Positions 14,852 to 23,741 of a stretch of 24,973 nt of DNA are shown here, piece by piece. Below the pieces are notes generated by a model. That model worked only from the letters and a program-made list of their open reading frames with translations. It searched no databases and had not been told where the DNA came from. The number at the start of each line of letters is the position of its first letter. Positions within the stretch are counted from its first letter, which is position 1. Source of the stretch: Gammaproteobacteria bacterium UBA3498 (GTDB lineage: Bacteria > Pseudomonadota > Gammaproteobacteria > Pseudomonadales > Pseudohongiellaceae); contig DFQD01000206.1 of assembly GCA_002377605.1 (NCBI GenBank), positions 3,839 to 28,811 on the forward strand, given 5' to 3'. The position numbers and the translations under genes were made by a program.

Positions 14852-16345
14852 GTGCGGATGGCCCTTCACGTCACGAAGTGCCCTGACTGTGAATCAACCT
14901 TTAACACCAGCGCAGAAATGCTGGGGTTGGCGGAGGGAAAGGTTCGCTGCGGCGCTTGCCTCGCAATTTTTCAAGCTATCGATAATTTTATTGAGCCGCT
15001 TGCGGCTGAGTACACACACGAAAAAGATTCTGTTTTTGTGGGAATCAATCCTCAGGATTATTTCGACCCAACCAAATTTCTAACCCGAAGCGACCTTCAA
15101 CGAAAAGATGAAGAAATTAGCGAAGTAAAGAATGAAAAATTAGGAGCGGAGTTTGAAGGGCTAACAGATTCTATTTTAAGCAATGATCCGATCAAAGAAG
15201 AATATCTTGAACTTTCAGAAGAATACACGAATGAATTCTTTGAATCCGTTGAGCAATCAATAGCAGAGTCTCTAAAAGAAGTTTTAACTGAAAAAAATGG
15301 GTTGCTAGAACAGCTTGAGGAGAGAGAAACTTCCTTTTTTGAAGATTTACTACCTCCTTTGATTCCTGAATCGGAACCTATAGATCCGGAACTTTTTCCT
15401 GATTCCAGTGATGAATTAGTGGACCCTTTCGAGAAAGCTCCTGAACAAAATGAATCTCAAGAAATCGCAAAACTTAAAAAACCCACGGGAATTAGAAATT
15501 CTCAATCGGTTGATCCAGATACAGACACTGGCCAGGACATTGATTCTAATGGCCAATTTAAAGAACTATCTGAAGATTTACTGGCCTACACCATTACCGA
15601 AACTGAAACCCAAAACCCACCTCAAGACGTGTTTACAGAAAAAACTAAAGAAAAATCCCAACGTGACATAATTTATGCTGACACCGATCTTGATCCTGAA
15701 GACACTGAAGAAGCACAGGAAGAAGATTACACAGAAGAAATTCGCGCGCGGGCGCTGCAGGTGCAACTTGATGACGATGAAAACTTGGAACCGATTCCTG
15801 AAGAAAACATTGCCGCTTTCGACACCTCATCCACTCCAGTTGAATTAGTCGCAGGAGTGCAACACAGGTACGTCAGGCAAATTTTTCTTGGAGTAATAAT
15901 ATTGATGCTTTGCACAGCCTTAGGGTCACAATATTTCTTGCAAAACATGGATGCATTTAGCCAGAATGATCGAGTGCGGCGTCTATACGAGTACGCCTGC
16001 ACATTTTCTTCATGTGATTTACCTGACTATTCCGATATCAATGCAATTCAAAGTGATAGATTGACTGTGCGCAGCCATCCCGAGTTGGAAAATGGGCTAA
16101 CAGTAAACATTGAGTTTCGAAACACAGCTACCTTTCCTCAGGCTTTCCCGGTGATGGTGTTAAGTTTCAATTCAGCAAGTAATGAAATAGTTGCGTTGCG
16201 AGAATTTTCCCCAGAAGAATATTTGGATCCAGGACTACGAGATGTCGCAATTATGCCCTCAATGTCGCCAGTCCAAGTTAGCTTAGAAATAATTGATCCC
16301 GGCCCAGGCGCTGTAAACTACACTCTTGCGTTTCGACTGCCCTAA
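14852..16345 (+). CDS. zinc-ribbon and DUF3426 membrane protein with long acidic linker
   Basis: A 497-residue protein of unknown function with three parts. An N-terminal MJ0042-type zinc ribbon has Cys10, Cys13, Cys33 and Cys36 (CPDC...VRCGAC). A region of about 300 residues (40-335) is exceptionally rich in Glu and Asp with few hydrophobic stretches, so it is likely disordered. A single membrane helix near 345-362 (GVIILMLCTALG) is followed by a C-terminal DUF3426 domain with RLYEYACTFSSCDLPDYSDI, RTLTVRSHPE-like RLTVRSHP, FRNTATFPQAFPVMVLSF and ALREFSPEEYL. Topology implies a cytoplasmic zinc ribbon and a periplasmic DUF3426 domain. It lies between prmA and dusB, the conserved location of this family in pseudomonads and relatives. 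The start is GTG at 14852; an ATG at 14858 is equally possible. Confidence 0.88.
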   Translation: MRMALHVTKCPDCESTFNTSAEMLGLAEGKVRCGACLAIFQAIDNFIEPLAAEYTHEKDSVFVGINPQDYFDPTKFLTRSDLQRKDEEISEVKNEKLGAEFEGLTDSILSNDPIKEEYLELSEEYTNEFFESVEQSIAESLKEVLTEKNGLLEQLEERETSFFEDLLPPLIPESEPIDPELFPDSSDELVDPFEKAPEQNESQEIAKLKKPTGIRNSQSVDPDTDTGQDIDSNGQFKELSEDLLAYTITETETQNPPQDVFTEKTKEKSQRDIIYADTDLDPEDTEEAQEEDYTEEIRARALQVQLDDDENLEPIPEENIAAFDTSSTPVELVAGVQHRYVRQIFLGVIILMLCTALGSQYFLQNMDAFSQNDRVRRLYEYACTFSSCDLPDYSDINAIQSDRLTVRSHPELENGLTVNIEFRNTATFPQAFPVMVLSFNSASNEIVALREFSPEEYLDPGLRDVAIMPSMSPVQVSLEIIDPGPGAVNYTLAFRLP

Positions 16346-16441
16346 AAACTAAAGTGCCCCGCCGCGAAACTACTAACATGCGCTTATTTCCCTAATATTT
16401 GATTCAATCCTCTTTCGTCGGGATTAGGTCCTCGCTAGAAT

Positions 16442-17467
16442 ATGCGGGCTTTTCAGTTCATCAGAAAAATTCGAATGCAATCCATCGGTCCTTACGTGCT
16501 AAACAATTCTCTATTTCTGGCACCGATGGTAGGCGTGAGTGACACGCCATTTCGTGAGATGTGCAGTGAAAGTGGCGCCGGTTTAACCATTGCTGAAATG
16601 CTAACTTGCAATGTAGAACTCTGGAGTAACGAACGCAACAGACTTAAACAAGTTAAACCTAAAATTTCCGGGCCCCACGTTATACAGATCGCCGGTGCTG
16701 ATCCAACTATGTTAAGTGAAGCTGCACAATTAAACGTTCAGCTAGGTGCTAGTGCCATAGATATCAATATGGGATGCCCTGCTAAGAAGGTACTAAAAAA
16801 AGCAGCGGGATCCGCCTTACTAAAAGATGTTAGCCTAATAAAAAATATATTAAAAACAGTCACGGCCAGTGTAGAAGTGCCTGTAACGCTGAAGATTCGC
16901 ACCGGTTGGAACAAAGAGAATCGTAATGGCGTTGAAGTAGCAAAGATTGCAGAAGATTGTGGCGTACAGTTGCTAACGGTTCACGGTCGGACCAGAGAAT
17001 GCCGCTTTAGGGGTGAAGCTGAATACGACACTATTGCGAAAATCAAACAAAACATCTCAATTCCGGTAGTCGCCAATGGCGATATAGACTCTCCTATTAA
17101 GGCGAAAAAAATTTTGGAACACACCAAAGCCGACGGGCTAATGATCGGACGAGCCGCAATGGGGCGGCCGTGGATTTTCGAAGAGATAAATCACTATCTC
17201 GTTACCGGAATACCCAAATCCGAACCTAATGTCTTCGAAAAACTTCGAATTATCGAATCCCACCTAAAAAAATTACAGAGTTTCTATGGAGAAACCAAAG
17301 GTGTGTGGTACGCTCGTAAACACGTTGCTGGTTATGTGAAAAATTTGCCGAATTCAAAGCAATTTTTATCGCATTTTAATAAATTACAAGATGGGCCGGC
17401 TCAATTAGACAATCTGAAGTCTTATTTTGAGAACCTGGCTATAGATGATGGAGCCATCGCTGCATGA
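16442..17467 (+). CDS. dusB: tRNA-dihydrouridine synthase B
   Basis: FMN- and NADPH-dependent enzyme reducing specific uridines of the tRNA D-loop. The TIM-barrel motifs are present: LAPMVGVSDTPFR (26-38) for FMN binding, NMGCPAKKVLKKAAGSALL (109-127) with the catalytic Cys112, TLKIRTGW, TVHGRTRECRF, and VANGDIDSP with MIGRAAMGRPWIF near the phosphate site. Numbering uses the ATG at 16442. Homologues begin near residue 12 (ATG 16475, MQSIGPYVL), so the true start may be 16475. A good -10-like TAGAAT at 16436-16441 would fit that, but its -35 is poor. The stop overlaps the fis start in ATGA, the conserved dusB-fis arrangement of gammaproteobacteria. Confidence 0.96.
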   Translation: MRAFQFIRKIRMQSIGPYVLNNSLFLAPMVGVSDTPFREMCSESGAGLTIAEMLTCNVELWSNERNRLKQVKPKISGPHVIQIAGADPTMLSEAAQLNVQLGASAIDINMGCPAKKVLKKAAGSALLKDVSLIKNILKTVTASVEVPVTLKIRTGWNKENRNGVEVAKIAEDCGVQLLTVHGRTRECRFRGEAEYDTIAKIKQNISIPVVANGDIDSPIKAKKILEHTKADGLMIGRAAMGRPWIFEEINHYLVTGIPKSEPNVFEKLRIIESHLKKLQSFYGETKGVWYARKHVAGYVKNLPNSKQFLSHFNKLQDGPAQLDNLKSYFENLAIDDGAIAA

Positions 17468-17766
17468 ACAAACTGGAAGAGTCCTCGACTATCTCAAATT
17501 TTCAACTTGCAGATAACATAGAGCCTTTTGCTCAACAGGAAAGCACACTCAGATCTGAAGTAGAGAAAGCACTCCGTCGTTACTTTCAACATATCGATGA
17601 TGAGCCAGTAACAGATTTACATCAGATGGTAATGTCTGAAGTGGAAGCTCCATTAATAGAAGCTGTTATGCGTTACACTGGCAACAATCAAAGCAAGGCT
17701 TCTATAATGCTAGGCATAAACCGTGGTACTCTACGCACTAAACTTAAACATTACGGCTTACTTTAG
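17464..17766 (+). CDS. fis: DNA-binding protein Fis
   Basis: Small nucleoid-associated dimer that bends DNA and activates stable-RNA promoters. At 100 residues it is near the E. coli length (98). The C-terminal helix-turn-helix, NQSKASIMLGINRGTLRTKL (75-94), is nearly identical to the family. The central dimerisation helices (about 27-70, including VTDLHQMVMSEVEAPLIEAVM) are also recognisable. The N-terminal 25 residues are poorly conserved, as expected for the mobile arm. Its ATG overlaps the dusB TGA by 4 bases, so it depends on dusB transcription and probably on coupled translation. Fis could act on the tRNA-Thr promoter in this window, but no site was identified. Confidence 0.98.
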   Translation: MNKLEESSTISNFQLADNIEPFAQQESTLRSEVEKALRRYFQHIDDEPVTDLHQMVMSEVEAPLIEAVMRYTGNNQSKASIMLGINRGTLRTKLKHYGLL

Positions 17767-17839
17767 TTTTAGAAATTCCTAATAATAAAACTTTTTTCTA
17801 AGTCGCCCCTAGCAACAACACAAACGCGTTACACAACTT

Positions 17840-19423
17840 ATGACTTCAGATAATTCTGGCGCCATCCGTCGAGCATTGATTAGTGTTTCAGACAAGACTG
17901 GCATCGTTCCCTTCGCTCAAGCTCTTTCGAACTTAAATATCGAAATTTTATCCACTGGGGGTACCTACGAACTGCTCTCTAAGGAGGGGATCCCTGCTAT
18001 AGAGATCTCCGAATATACTGGCTTTCCGGAAATGATGGATGGCCGGGTAAAAACTCTACACCCCAAAGTTCACGGTGGCATTCTAGCACGCCGCGACCAA
18101 GACCAGGCTGTCATGGAGAAGCACGACATCCCCCCTATCGATCTGGTGGTGGTTAATCTCTATCCCTTTGAAGCCACCGTAGCCAATCCTGGATGCGATC
18201 TGCCCACGGCAATTGAAAACATCGACATTGGCGGCCCAACCATGTTGAGGGCTGCAGCCAAAAATAACGCATTCGTTGCAGTTGTCGTCGATCCTTATGA
18301 CTATGATGGCATTATTGAAACACTTCGAGCGAATCATGGTTGTTTGAATCAAAAAACTCGATTTGATCTCGCCGTGAAAACTTACGAACATACCGCAGCA
18401 TATGATGGCGCAATAGCAAATTATCTTGGAACTAAACTGGAAGAAGGTGATTATAAATCTTCATTCCCAAGAACTTTTAATATTCAGTTCTTTAAGACTC
18501 AAGAATTACGTTATGGAGAGAATCCCCATCAACAAGCCGCATTTTACGTAGAAAGAAACCCAGAAGAAGCGAGCATTAGCACAGCTACTCAATTACAAGG
18601 TAAAGAACTCTCTTATAACAACATTGCAGACACCGATGCTGCTCTTGAGTGCGTAAAATGTTTTACCGAACCTGCTTGTGTTATTGTTAAACATGCTAAT
18701 CCTTGTGGAGTCGCAATCGCGGATTCCCCGTTACAAGCATACGAATTAGCATTTCAAACAGATCCCACTTCCGCATTTGGCGGAATAATTGCGTTCAATC
18801 GCGAATTCGACGAAGAAACCGCAAGAAAAATAACCGAACAACAGTTTACAGAAGTAATTATTGCTCCATCAGTTTCTAAAACTGCATTGGCTATCACTAC
18901 CAAAAAGAAAAACGTTAGAGTGCTCGCTTGTGGTCAATGGAAAACTGAACGAACTGCAGAATTGGATTACAAGCGAGTCAATGGAGGCTTGTTAGTTCAA
19001 GATAGAGATATCCATGCAATTACAGCTAAAGACTTAAAAATAGTTACCAAGCGTGCTCCTACCGAGAATGAACTAAGTGACCTGCTATTCGCGTGGCATG
19101 TTGCCCAATACGTCAAATCCAATGCGATTGTTTATTGTAAGAACAATCAAACAATAGGCATTGGCGCCGGACAGATGAGCCGCGTGTACAGTGCCAAAAT
19201 TGCTGGTATTAAAGCTGCGGATGAAAATCTCGAAGTTCAGGGATCAGTTATGGCTTCAGATGCGTTTTTTCCATTCAGAGACGGCATAGATGCCGCAGCT
19301 GAAGCTGGAATTACAGCAGTAATTCAGCCTGGTGGTTCCATGCGAGACGAAGATGTTATAGCTGCTGCCGATGAACTGGGATTAGCCATGGTTTTTACCG
19401 GCTTTCGCCATTTTAGGCACTAA
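17840..19423 (+). CDS. purH: bifunctional AICAR formyltransferase / IMP cyclohydrolase
   Basis: Last two steps of de novo IMP synthesis. The 527 residues match the usual length. The N-terminal cyclohydrolase (MGS-like) domain begins RALISVSDKTGIVPFAQAL, with STGGTY (38-43) and the KTLHPKVHGGILARR stretch (71-85). The formyltransferase domain has RYGENPHQQAAFY (224-236), the catalytic Lys284-His285 in VKHANPCGVA, and DPTSAFGGIIAFNREFD; GAGQMSRV lies toward the C-terminus. It starts 73 bases after fis and ends 2 bases before purD. No clear Shine-Dalgarno is seen, but the N-terminus fits the family. Confidence 0.98.
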   Translation: MTSDNSGAIRRALISVSDKTGIVPFAQALSNLNIEILSTGGTYELLSKEGIPAIEISEYTGFPEMMDGRVKTLHPKVHGGILARRDQDQAVMEKHDIPPIDLVVVNLYPFEATVANPGCDLPTAIENIDIGGPTMLRAAAKNNAFVAVVVDPYDYDGIIETLRANHGCLNQKTRFDLAVKTYEHTAAYDGAIANYLGTKLEEGDYKSSFPRTFNIQFFKTQELRYGENPHQQAAFYVERNPEEASISTATQLQGKELSYNNIADTDAALECVKCFTEPACVIVKHANPCGVAIADSPLQAYELAFQTDPTSAFGGIIAFNREFDEETARKITEQQFTEVIIAPSVSKTALAITTKKKNVRVLACGQWKTERTAELDYKRVNGGLLVQDRDIHAITAKDLKIVTKRAPTENELSDLLFAWHVAQYVKSNAIVYCKNNQTIGIGAGQMSRVYSAKIAGIKAADENLEVQGSVMASDAFFPFRDGIDAAAEAGITAVIQPGGSMRDEDVIAAADELGLAMVFTGFRHFRH

Positions 19424-19425
19424 TT

Positions 19426-20709
19426 ATGAAAGTACTTATTATTGGATCCGGCGGCAGAGAACATTCCTTAGCGTGGAAATGTGCTCAATCACAGTCAGTG
19501 GAAAAAGTCTTCGTGGCTCCTGGAAATGCCGGAACCGCACTTGAAGATAAAATTGAAAATGTCGTCATTGATACGATGGATTTTCCTGCTCTTGCGGACT
19601 TCGCAGTGCAAGAATCAATAGGATTATCTATTGTGGGTCCTGAAGCTCCATTAGTTAGTGGAATAGTTAACTATTTTCAGGAGCGTGGCCTTCCCTGTTT
19701 CGGACCATCAAAACAAGCAGCTCAGTTAGAAGGCTCTAAAGCCTTTACCAAAGATTTTTGCAGTAAGCATGGTGTGCCCACTGCTGCATATCAGACCTTC
19801 ACCGAAGTCGATCCAGCAGTGGCCTTTATTCGGTCCAATGGTGCGCCTATTGTCATCAAAGCTGATGGCCTTGCTGCTGGTAAAGGCGTCATCGTCGCCA
19901 TGAATGAAGAAGATGCCTTTGCCGCCGTTAAAGATATGCTCTCTGGTAGCGCTTTCGGTGAGGCTGGCCATCGTGTCGTTATTGAGCAGTTTCTAACAGG
20001 AGAAGAAGCTAGTTTCATAGCGATGGTAGATGGTAAAAATATATTACCCATGGCCACCTCTCAGGATCATAAAGCTCGAGACAATGGTGATAAAGGGCCA
20101 AACACCGGCGGCATGGGAGCATACTCCCCCGCACCTGTAGTTACTGATGAGGTGTCTCAGCGCATAATGAATCAGGTCATACTACCCACCGTTGCCGGAA
20201 TGGCAGCAGACGGGAATGACTACACGGGTTTTCTCTATGCTGGATTAATGGTTTCTCCTGATGGTGAAGTAAATGTCGTGGAATTTAACTGCCGCTTTGG
20301 AGACCCGGAAGCACAGCCAGTCATGATGCGGCTGCAATCTGACTTACCCGAGCTCTGTTTAGCCGCCCTCGAGCAAGCATTAGATTCAAAATCTGCTGAA
20401 TGGGATTCTCGTTGCGCCGTTGGAGTTGTGCTGGCATCGGGGGGTTATCCAGGCTCATATCCCAAAGGAGCTATTATCAGCGGAATTCCTGCTTCGACTG
20501 AGCATCAGAAAGTCTTTCATGCGGGTACTACAGAACAAGAAGGCAACATTGTCACCAGCGGCGGGCGCGTTCTCTGCGCAACTGCATTGGGTAGCAGTGT
20601 CAGCGAAGCCCGGGCGGCCGCTTATGAGCTGGCAAACAGCATCAACTGGGAAAATGTCTATTTCCGCACAGATATTGCCTATCGCGCTATAGCGCGAGAA
20701 AATGCCTGA
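19426..20709 (+). CDS. purD: phosphoribosylamine-glycine ligase (GAR synthetase)
   Basis: ATP-dependent joining of glycine to phosphoribosylamine, the second step of purine synthesis. The 427 residues fit PurD exactly in length and layout: an N-terminal domain beginning MKVLIIGSGGREHSLAWK with FVAPGNAGT, then an ATP-grasp domain with KADGLAAGKGV and MATSQDHKARDNGDKGPNTG. The metal- and ATP-binding VVEFNCRFGDPEAQ is followed by the C-terminal domain with ASGGYPGSYPKG and TSGGRVLCATALG. It is 2 bases downstream of purH (purHD operon), and its TGA abuts the coq7 ATG directly. Confidence 0.99.
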   Translation: MKVLIIGSGGREHSLAWKCAQSQSVEKVFVAPGNAGTALEDKIENVVIDTMDFPALADFAVQESIGLSIVGPEAPLVSGIVNYFQERGLPCFGPSKQAAQLEGSKAFTKDFCSKHGVPTAAYQTFTEVDPAVAFIRSNGAPIVIKADGLAAGKGVIVAMNEEDAFAAVKDMLSGSAFGEAGHRVVIEQFLTGEEASFIAMVDGKNILPMATSQDHKARDNGDKGPNTGGMGAYSPAPVVTDEVSQRIMNQVILPTVAGMAADGNDYTGFLYAGLMVSPDGEVNVVEFNCRFGDPEAQPVMMRLQSDLPELCLAALEQALDSKSAEWDSRCAVGVVLASGGYPGSYPKGAIISGIPASTEHQKVFHAGTTEQEGNIVTSGGRVLCATALGSSVSEARAAAYELANSINWENVYFRTDIAYRAIARENA

Positions 20710-21357
20710 ATGGCAGTTTCTAATCACCATTCTTTTATCGATCGTTGCTTGCTTCAATTCGATCAGGCACTGCGCACTTGTGTGCCCGGCTCCAGTCTTG
20801 CAACTCGGTCTTCACCTGCAGATACAGTTGCCGAAGAAGAGCTTTCCGCAGCAGAAAAAAAGCACATCGTCGGCCTAATGCGAATTAATCACACTGGCGA
20901 AGTTTGCGCACAGGCGCTGTATGCTGGTCAGGCGGCAACCGCAAGACTGGATGAAGTTAGGGAATCTATGGATCTAGCCGCTCAAGAAGAGGTAGATCAC
21001 CTTGCTTGGTGTGACGAAAGATTGAAAGAACTTGATAGCCATCCGAGCCTACTAAACCCACTCTGGTATGGATTGTCTTTTGGAATGGGGGCTATTGCCG
21101 GATTAGCTGGAGATAAATGGAGCCTGGGATTTGTAGCTGAAACTGAGGATCAAGTTTGCAAACACCTTGAAGACCATTTAACTAAATTGCCTGAGCAAGA
21201 TGGCAAGAGTAAGGCAATTCTAGAACAGATGATCAAAGATGAAAGGCAGCATGGCGAAACTGCTAAAGAAGCAGGCGGTGCCGACCTACCATTACCTGCC
21301 AAAAAAGCCATGACGACCATGTCGAAGGTGATGAAAAAAACTGCTTATCACGTTTAA
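20710..21357 (+). CDS. coq7: 2-polyprenyl-3-methyl-6-methoxy-1,4-benzoquinol hydroxylase
   Basis: Di-iron oxygenase that adds the C6 hydroxyl in ubiquinone synthesis, the alternative to the flavoenzyme UbiF. At 215 residues it is typical of bacterial Coq7. Its ferritin-like iron ligands are visible: Glu64 (NHTGEVCAQALYAGQ), Glu94 and His97 (EEVDH), Glu146 (AETEDQ), and Glu178 and His181 (DERQH). The first 45 residues are a variable leader rich in polar residues. Its ATG directly follows the purD stop with no intervening base, suggesting read-through of the purHD transcript and reinitiation; a functional reason is not obvious. It is convergent with the OsmC-like gene. Confidence 0.97.
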   Translation: MAVSNHHSFIDRCLLQFDQALRTCVPGSSLATRSSPADTVAEEELSAAEKKHIVGLMRINHTGEVCAQALYAGQAATARLDEVRESMDLAAQEEVDHLAWCDERLKELDSHPSLLNPLWYGLSFGMGAIAGLAGDKWSLGFVAETEDQVCKHLEDHLTKLPEQDGKSKAILEQMIKDERQHGETAKEAGGADLPLPAKKAMTTMSKVMKKTAYHV

Positions 21358-21416
21358 TATTTAGCTATTTCGATTAATTTTTTCGCGCAATATTCCCAGC
21401 CCATCGATTCTCGTTA

Positions 21417-21830
21417 TTAGACTATTTCGAAATCGTGAGAAACTTTTACTCCAGCTTTTTTCAGCATGATCGATGCCGAACAATATTTATCCGCCGATAA
21501 CGCAATTGCTCTCTCAACCTGTTTTTCGCTGAGATTATTTCCAGCAACGTTAAAGTGCAGATGAATCGATTCGAACACTGCGGGGGTTCCGTCAACACGC
21601 CTAGATATTACTTCCGCTTCACAGCTGGTTATATCCTGACGTGCTTTCTTCAAAATGGTAACTACATCGTATGAAGAGCATGCACCGACACCAAGTGCTA
21701 CCAATTCCATTGGCCTCATACCCATATTATTACCGCCACTCTCTGGAGCACCATCAATAACAATGCCATGGCCTGTTGCAGATTCGGCAACAAACATTAC
21801 GTTTTCAACCCATTTAACTCGCGCGTTCAT
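21417..21830 (-). CDS. OsmC family protein
   Basis: A 137-residue OsmC/Ohr-fold protein, a family of cytoplasmic thiol peroxidases and related proteins. The characteristic Cys pair is present: Cys51 in GVGACSSYDVVTILKKARQD and Cys117 in DKYCSASIMLKKAG. The segment GGNNMGMRPMELVALGVGAC is the family core. It resembles the OsmC-like protein (YhfA type) found beside the crp/vfr-trpC region of pseudomonads and may act on hydroperoxides, although this subgroup is not well characterised. The frame opens at 21842 with an ATG, but the ATG at 21830 is preferred: a GAG element lies 8 bases upstream and it gives the family N-terminus MNARVKWVE. It is 56 bases downstream of trpC. Confidence 0.93.
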   Translation of the reverse strand: MNARVKWVENVMFVAESATGHGIVIDGAPESGGNNMGMRPMELVALGVGACSSYDVVTILKKARQDITSCEAEVISRRVDGTPAVFESIHLHFNVAGNNLSEKQVERAIALSADKYCSASIMLKKAGVKVSHDFEIV

Positions 21831-21886
21831 ATTAGCTCTCATCTATTTGGAAGGACTCTTAAGGTCATGGCTCTAAATCAGTGGCT

Positions 21887-22702
21887 TCATTCATGAGAAA
21901 AGAATAATTCTTTTAAGCGAGTGCCAGGTTTTTCTGCACGCATAAATGATTCACCAACTAGAAAACCGAAAATTCCATTATCGATCATTGTCTTAACATC
22001 TTCGACAGCGTTTATTCCACTTTCTGTTACAACAAGCTTTTCCGGCGGCATTGATGAAGCCAATTCCAGAGTAGTCCGCAATGATGTTTCAAATGTATGC
22101 AGATTGCGATTGTTGATACCAATAATGTCAGTATCCAGTTCCAATGCGTGCTCTAGCTCTTCCTTGTTGTGGACTTCAACCAGTATATCTATTGAAATTT
22201 CATTAGCATAAGCAGCCAATTCGGCTAACTGCGATTGTTGCAAAGCTGCAACAATCAGCAGAATGCAATCTGCTCCCAGTACTTTGGATTCTGCTATTTG
22301 GTATGGATCAATCACAAAATCTTTGCGTATAGTAGGAAGGGTACAAGCGTCACGAGCTTGTCTTAGAAATGCATTTGATCCTTGAAAGAATTTCTGATCG
22401 GTAAGTATAGAAAGGCAAGTGGCACCATTTTTGGCATAGTCGGCAGCATGCTCTGCAGCATCAAAGTTTTGTCTGATTAATCCTTTGGAAGGCGACGCTT
22501 TTTTAATTTCTGCAATCACAGCAGGCTGTTGTGCATTTATCTTGTTGCGAAGAACCTGACAAAACCCGCGAGTAGAACCAACTAGTCCGAACTGAGATTC
22601 TAATTCAGATATGGAAATCTTATTCTTGGCCGCAGCAATCTCTCCCAATTTATGCTCAATAATTTCTTCAAGGATGGTGGCTTGGGGCACAGTTCTATTC
22701 AC
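21887..22702 (-). CDS. trpC: indole-3-glycerol phosphate synthase
   Basis: Ring closure of carboxyphenylaminodeoxyribulose phosphate to indole glycerol phosphate in tryptophan synthesis. It is a 271-residue monofunctional TIM barrel, not fused to TrpF. Signature EIKKASPSKG is at 65-74, followed by RKDF (126-129), LVEVH (174-178), IGINNRNL (194-201) and TESGI (226-230). The start is GTG at 22702, overlapping the trpD stop by 8 bases (GTGAATAG), so translation is probably coupled. Another GTG at 22690 is possible. Last of the trpGDC cluster. Confidence 0.98.
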   Translation of the reverse strand: MNRTVPQATILEEIIEHKLGEIAAAKNKISISELESQFGLVGSTRGFCQVLRNKINAQQPAVIAEIKKASPSKGLIRQNFDAAEHAADYAKNGATCLSILTDQKFFQGSNAFLRQARDACTLPTIRKDFVIDPYQIAESKVLGADCILLIVAALQQSQLAELAAYANEISIDILVEVHNKEELEHALELDTDIIGINNRNLHTFETSLRTTLELASSMPPEKLVVTESGINAVEDVKTMIDNGIFGFLVGESFMRAEKPGTRLKELFFSHE

Positions 22703-23723
22703 TCATGGTATTGGAGCACTGCACCAGTTCGTCTAGCTTTGCTAGCGCCGCTCCACTAATTAGAACTTCCTGGGCACGCTTCACACCATTCAGCAATGAA
22801 TCTTCTAGATTCGCTGCGAAGATAGCTGCTCCAGCATTCAACGCGACGATGTCCCCCGCAGCTTTATTTTCATAGGTAAGTGCCTGTCGCATTAGGGTTA
22901 GACTTGCTTCTGCTGATTCAATCTTCAGTTCATCATAGTTTGCATATTGCTCGATGCCGAAATCCGCTGGAGACACGGTATAACTGGAAATCTCACCGCC
23001 TCTAAGCTCACCAACAGCGGTCGCCGCAGCTATACTAATTTCATCCAGTCCATCTTCTGCGGCGACGATCAAAACATGATCGGATCCCAGGTCTCGCAAT
23101 ACTTCTAAGAGAATAGGAATCCATTGCGGATCGAATACACCTATAATCTGATTCGGCGCAGCTGCAGGGTTTGTAAGGGGTCCTAGAATATTGAATACTG
23201 TGCGCACGCCGATTTCTTTGCGTGCCGCAATAACATGCTTCATTGCACTATGATGAGCAGGTGCAAACATAAATCCAACACCGACTTGTTCGATTGTAGT
23301 AGCTATCTGTTCGGCACTTAAAGCCAGATTGATACCCGCCGCCTCTAACACATCGGCACTGCCACTCTTACTGGTTGCTCCGCGATTTCCATGCTTCGCA
23401 ACTTTCGCTCCAGCAGCCGCTGCTACGAACGCTGAGCTTGTGGATACATTGAATTTATTTGAACCACTGCCGCCTGTGCCGCAAGTGTCCACAAGATGGG
23501 GAGATGACTCTACCTTTACTTTAGTCGATAGCTCGCGCATTACCATTGCGCCACCGAGTACTTCCGCAGCCTTAACTCCTTTCATTTGCAACCCAACCAG
23601 AAAGGCAGCATTTTGCGCATCGGTGGTCTGGCCCGACATTATGTCTTGCATAACCCCAGTCATTTCTTCTTTATTTAAGTCCTGGCCGCTAGTGACTCGT
23701 CTGATTGCACCGACAATAGTCAT
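22695..23723 (-). CDS. trpD: anthranilate phosphoribosyltransferase
   Basis: Transfers phosphoribosyl from PRPP to anthranilate. The 342 residues are of standard size. The PRPP-binding glycine-rich loop DTCGTGGSGSNKFNVST (79-95) and KHGNRGATSKSGSADVLE (110-127) are canonical, as are GVGFMFAPAHHSAMKHV and NILGPLTNPA; EDGLDEIS carries the Mg ligands. AGGAG sits 7 bases before the ATG, the best ribosome site of this operon. It is 18 bases downstream of trpG. It is a stand-alone enzyme, not fused to TrpG as in enterobacteria, which matches the pseudomonad arrangement. Confidence 0.99.
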   Translation of the reverse strand: MTIVGAIRRVTSGQDLNKEEMTGVMQDIMSGQTTDAQNAAFLVGLQMKGVKAAEVLGGAMVMRELSTKVKVESSPHLVDTCGTGGSGSNKFNVSTSSAFVAAAAGAKVAKHGNRGATSKSGSADVLEAAGINLALSAEQIATTIEQVGVGFMFAPAHHSAMKHVIAARKEIGVRTVFNILGPLTNPAAAPNQIIGVFDPQWIPILLEVLRDLGSDHVLIVAAEDGLDEISIAAATAVGELRGGEISSYTVSPADFGIEQYANYDELKIESAEASLTLMRQALTYENKAAGDIVALNAGAAIFAANLEDSLLNGVKRAQEVLISGAALAKLDELVQCSNTMSE

Positions 23724-23741
23724 GCTAGTTCTCCTGGGAGT

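Noticed and set aside
16399..16427. Possible promoter TTGATT-17-GATTAG before dusB-fis
   Set aside because: The -10 is poor and an alternative TAGAAT at 16436 lacks a -35; neither is strong enough to call.
17818..17833. PurR-box-like sequence ahead of purH (partial match to the enterobacterial PurR operator)
   Set aside because: Only about 7 of the 11 conserved positions match, including the central CG; expected often by chance, and PurR regulation is not established outside enterics and vibrios.
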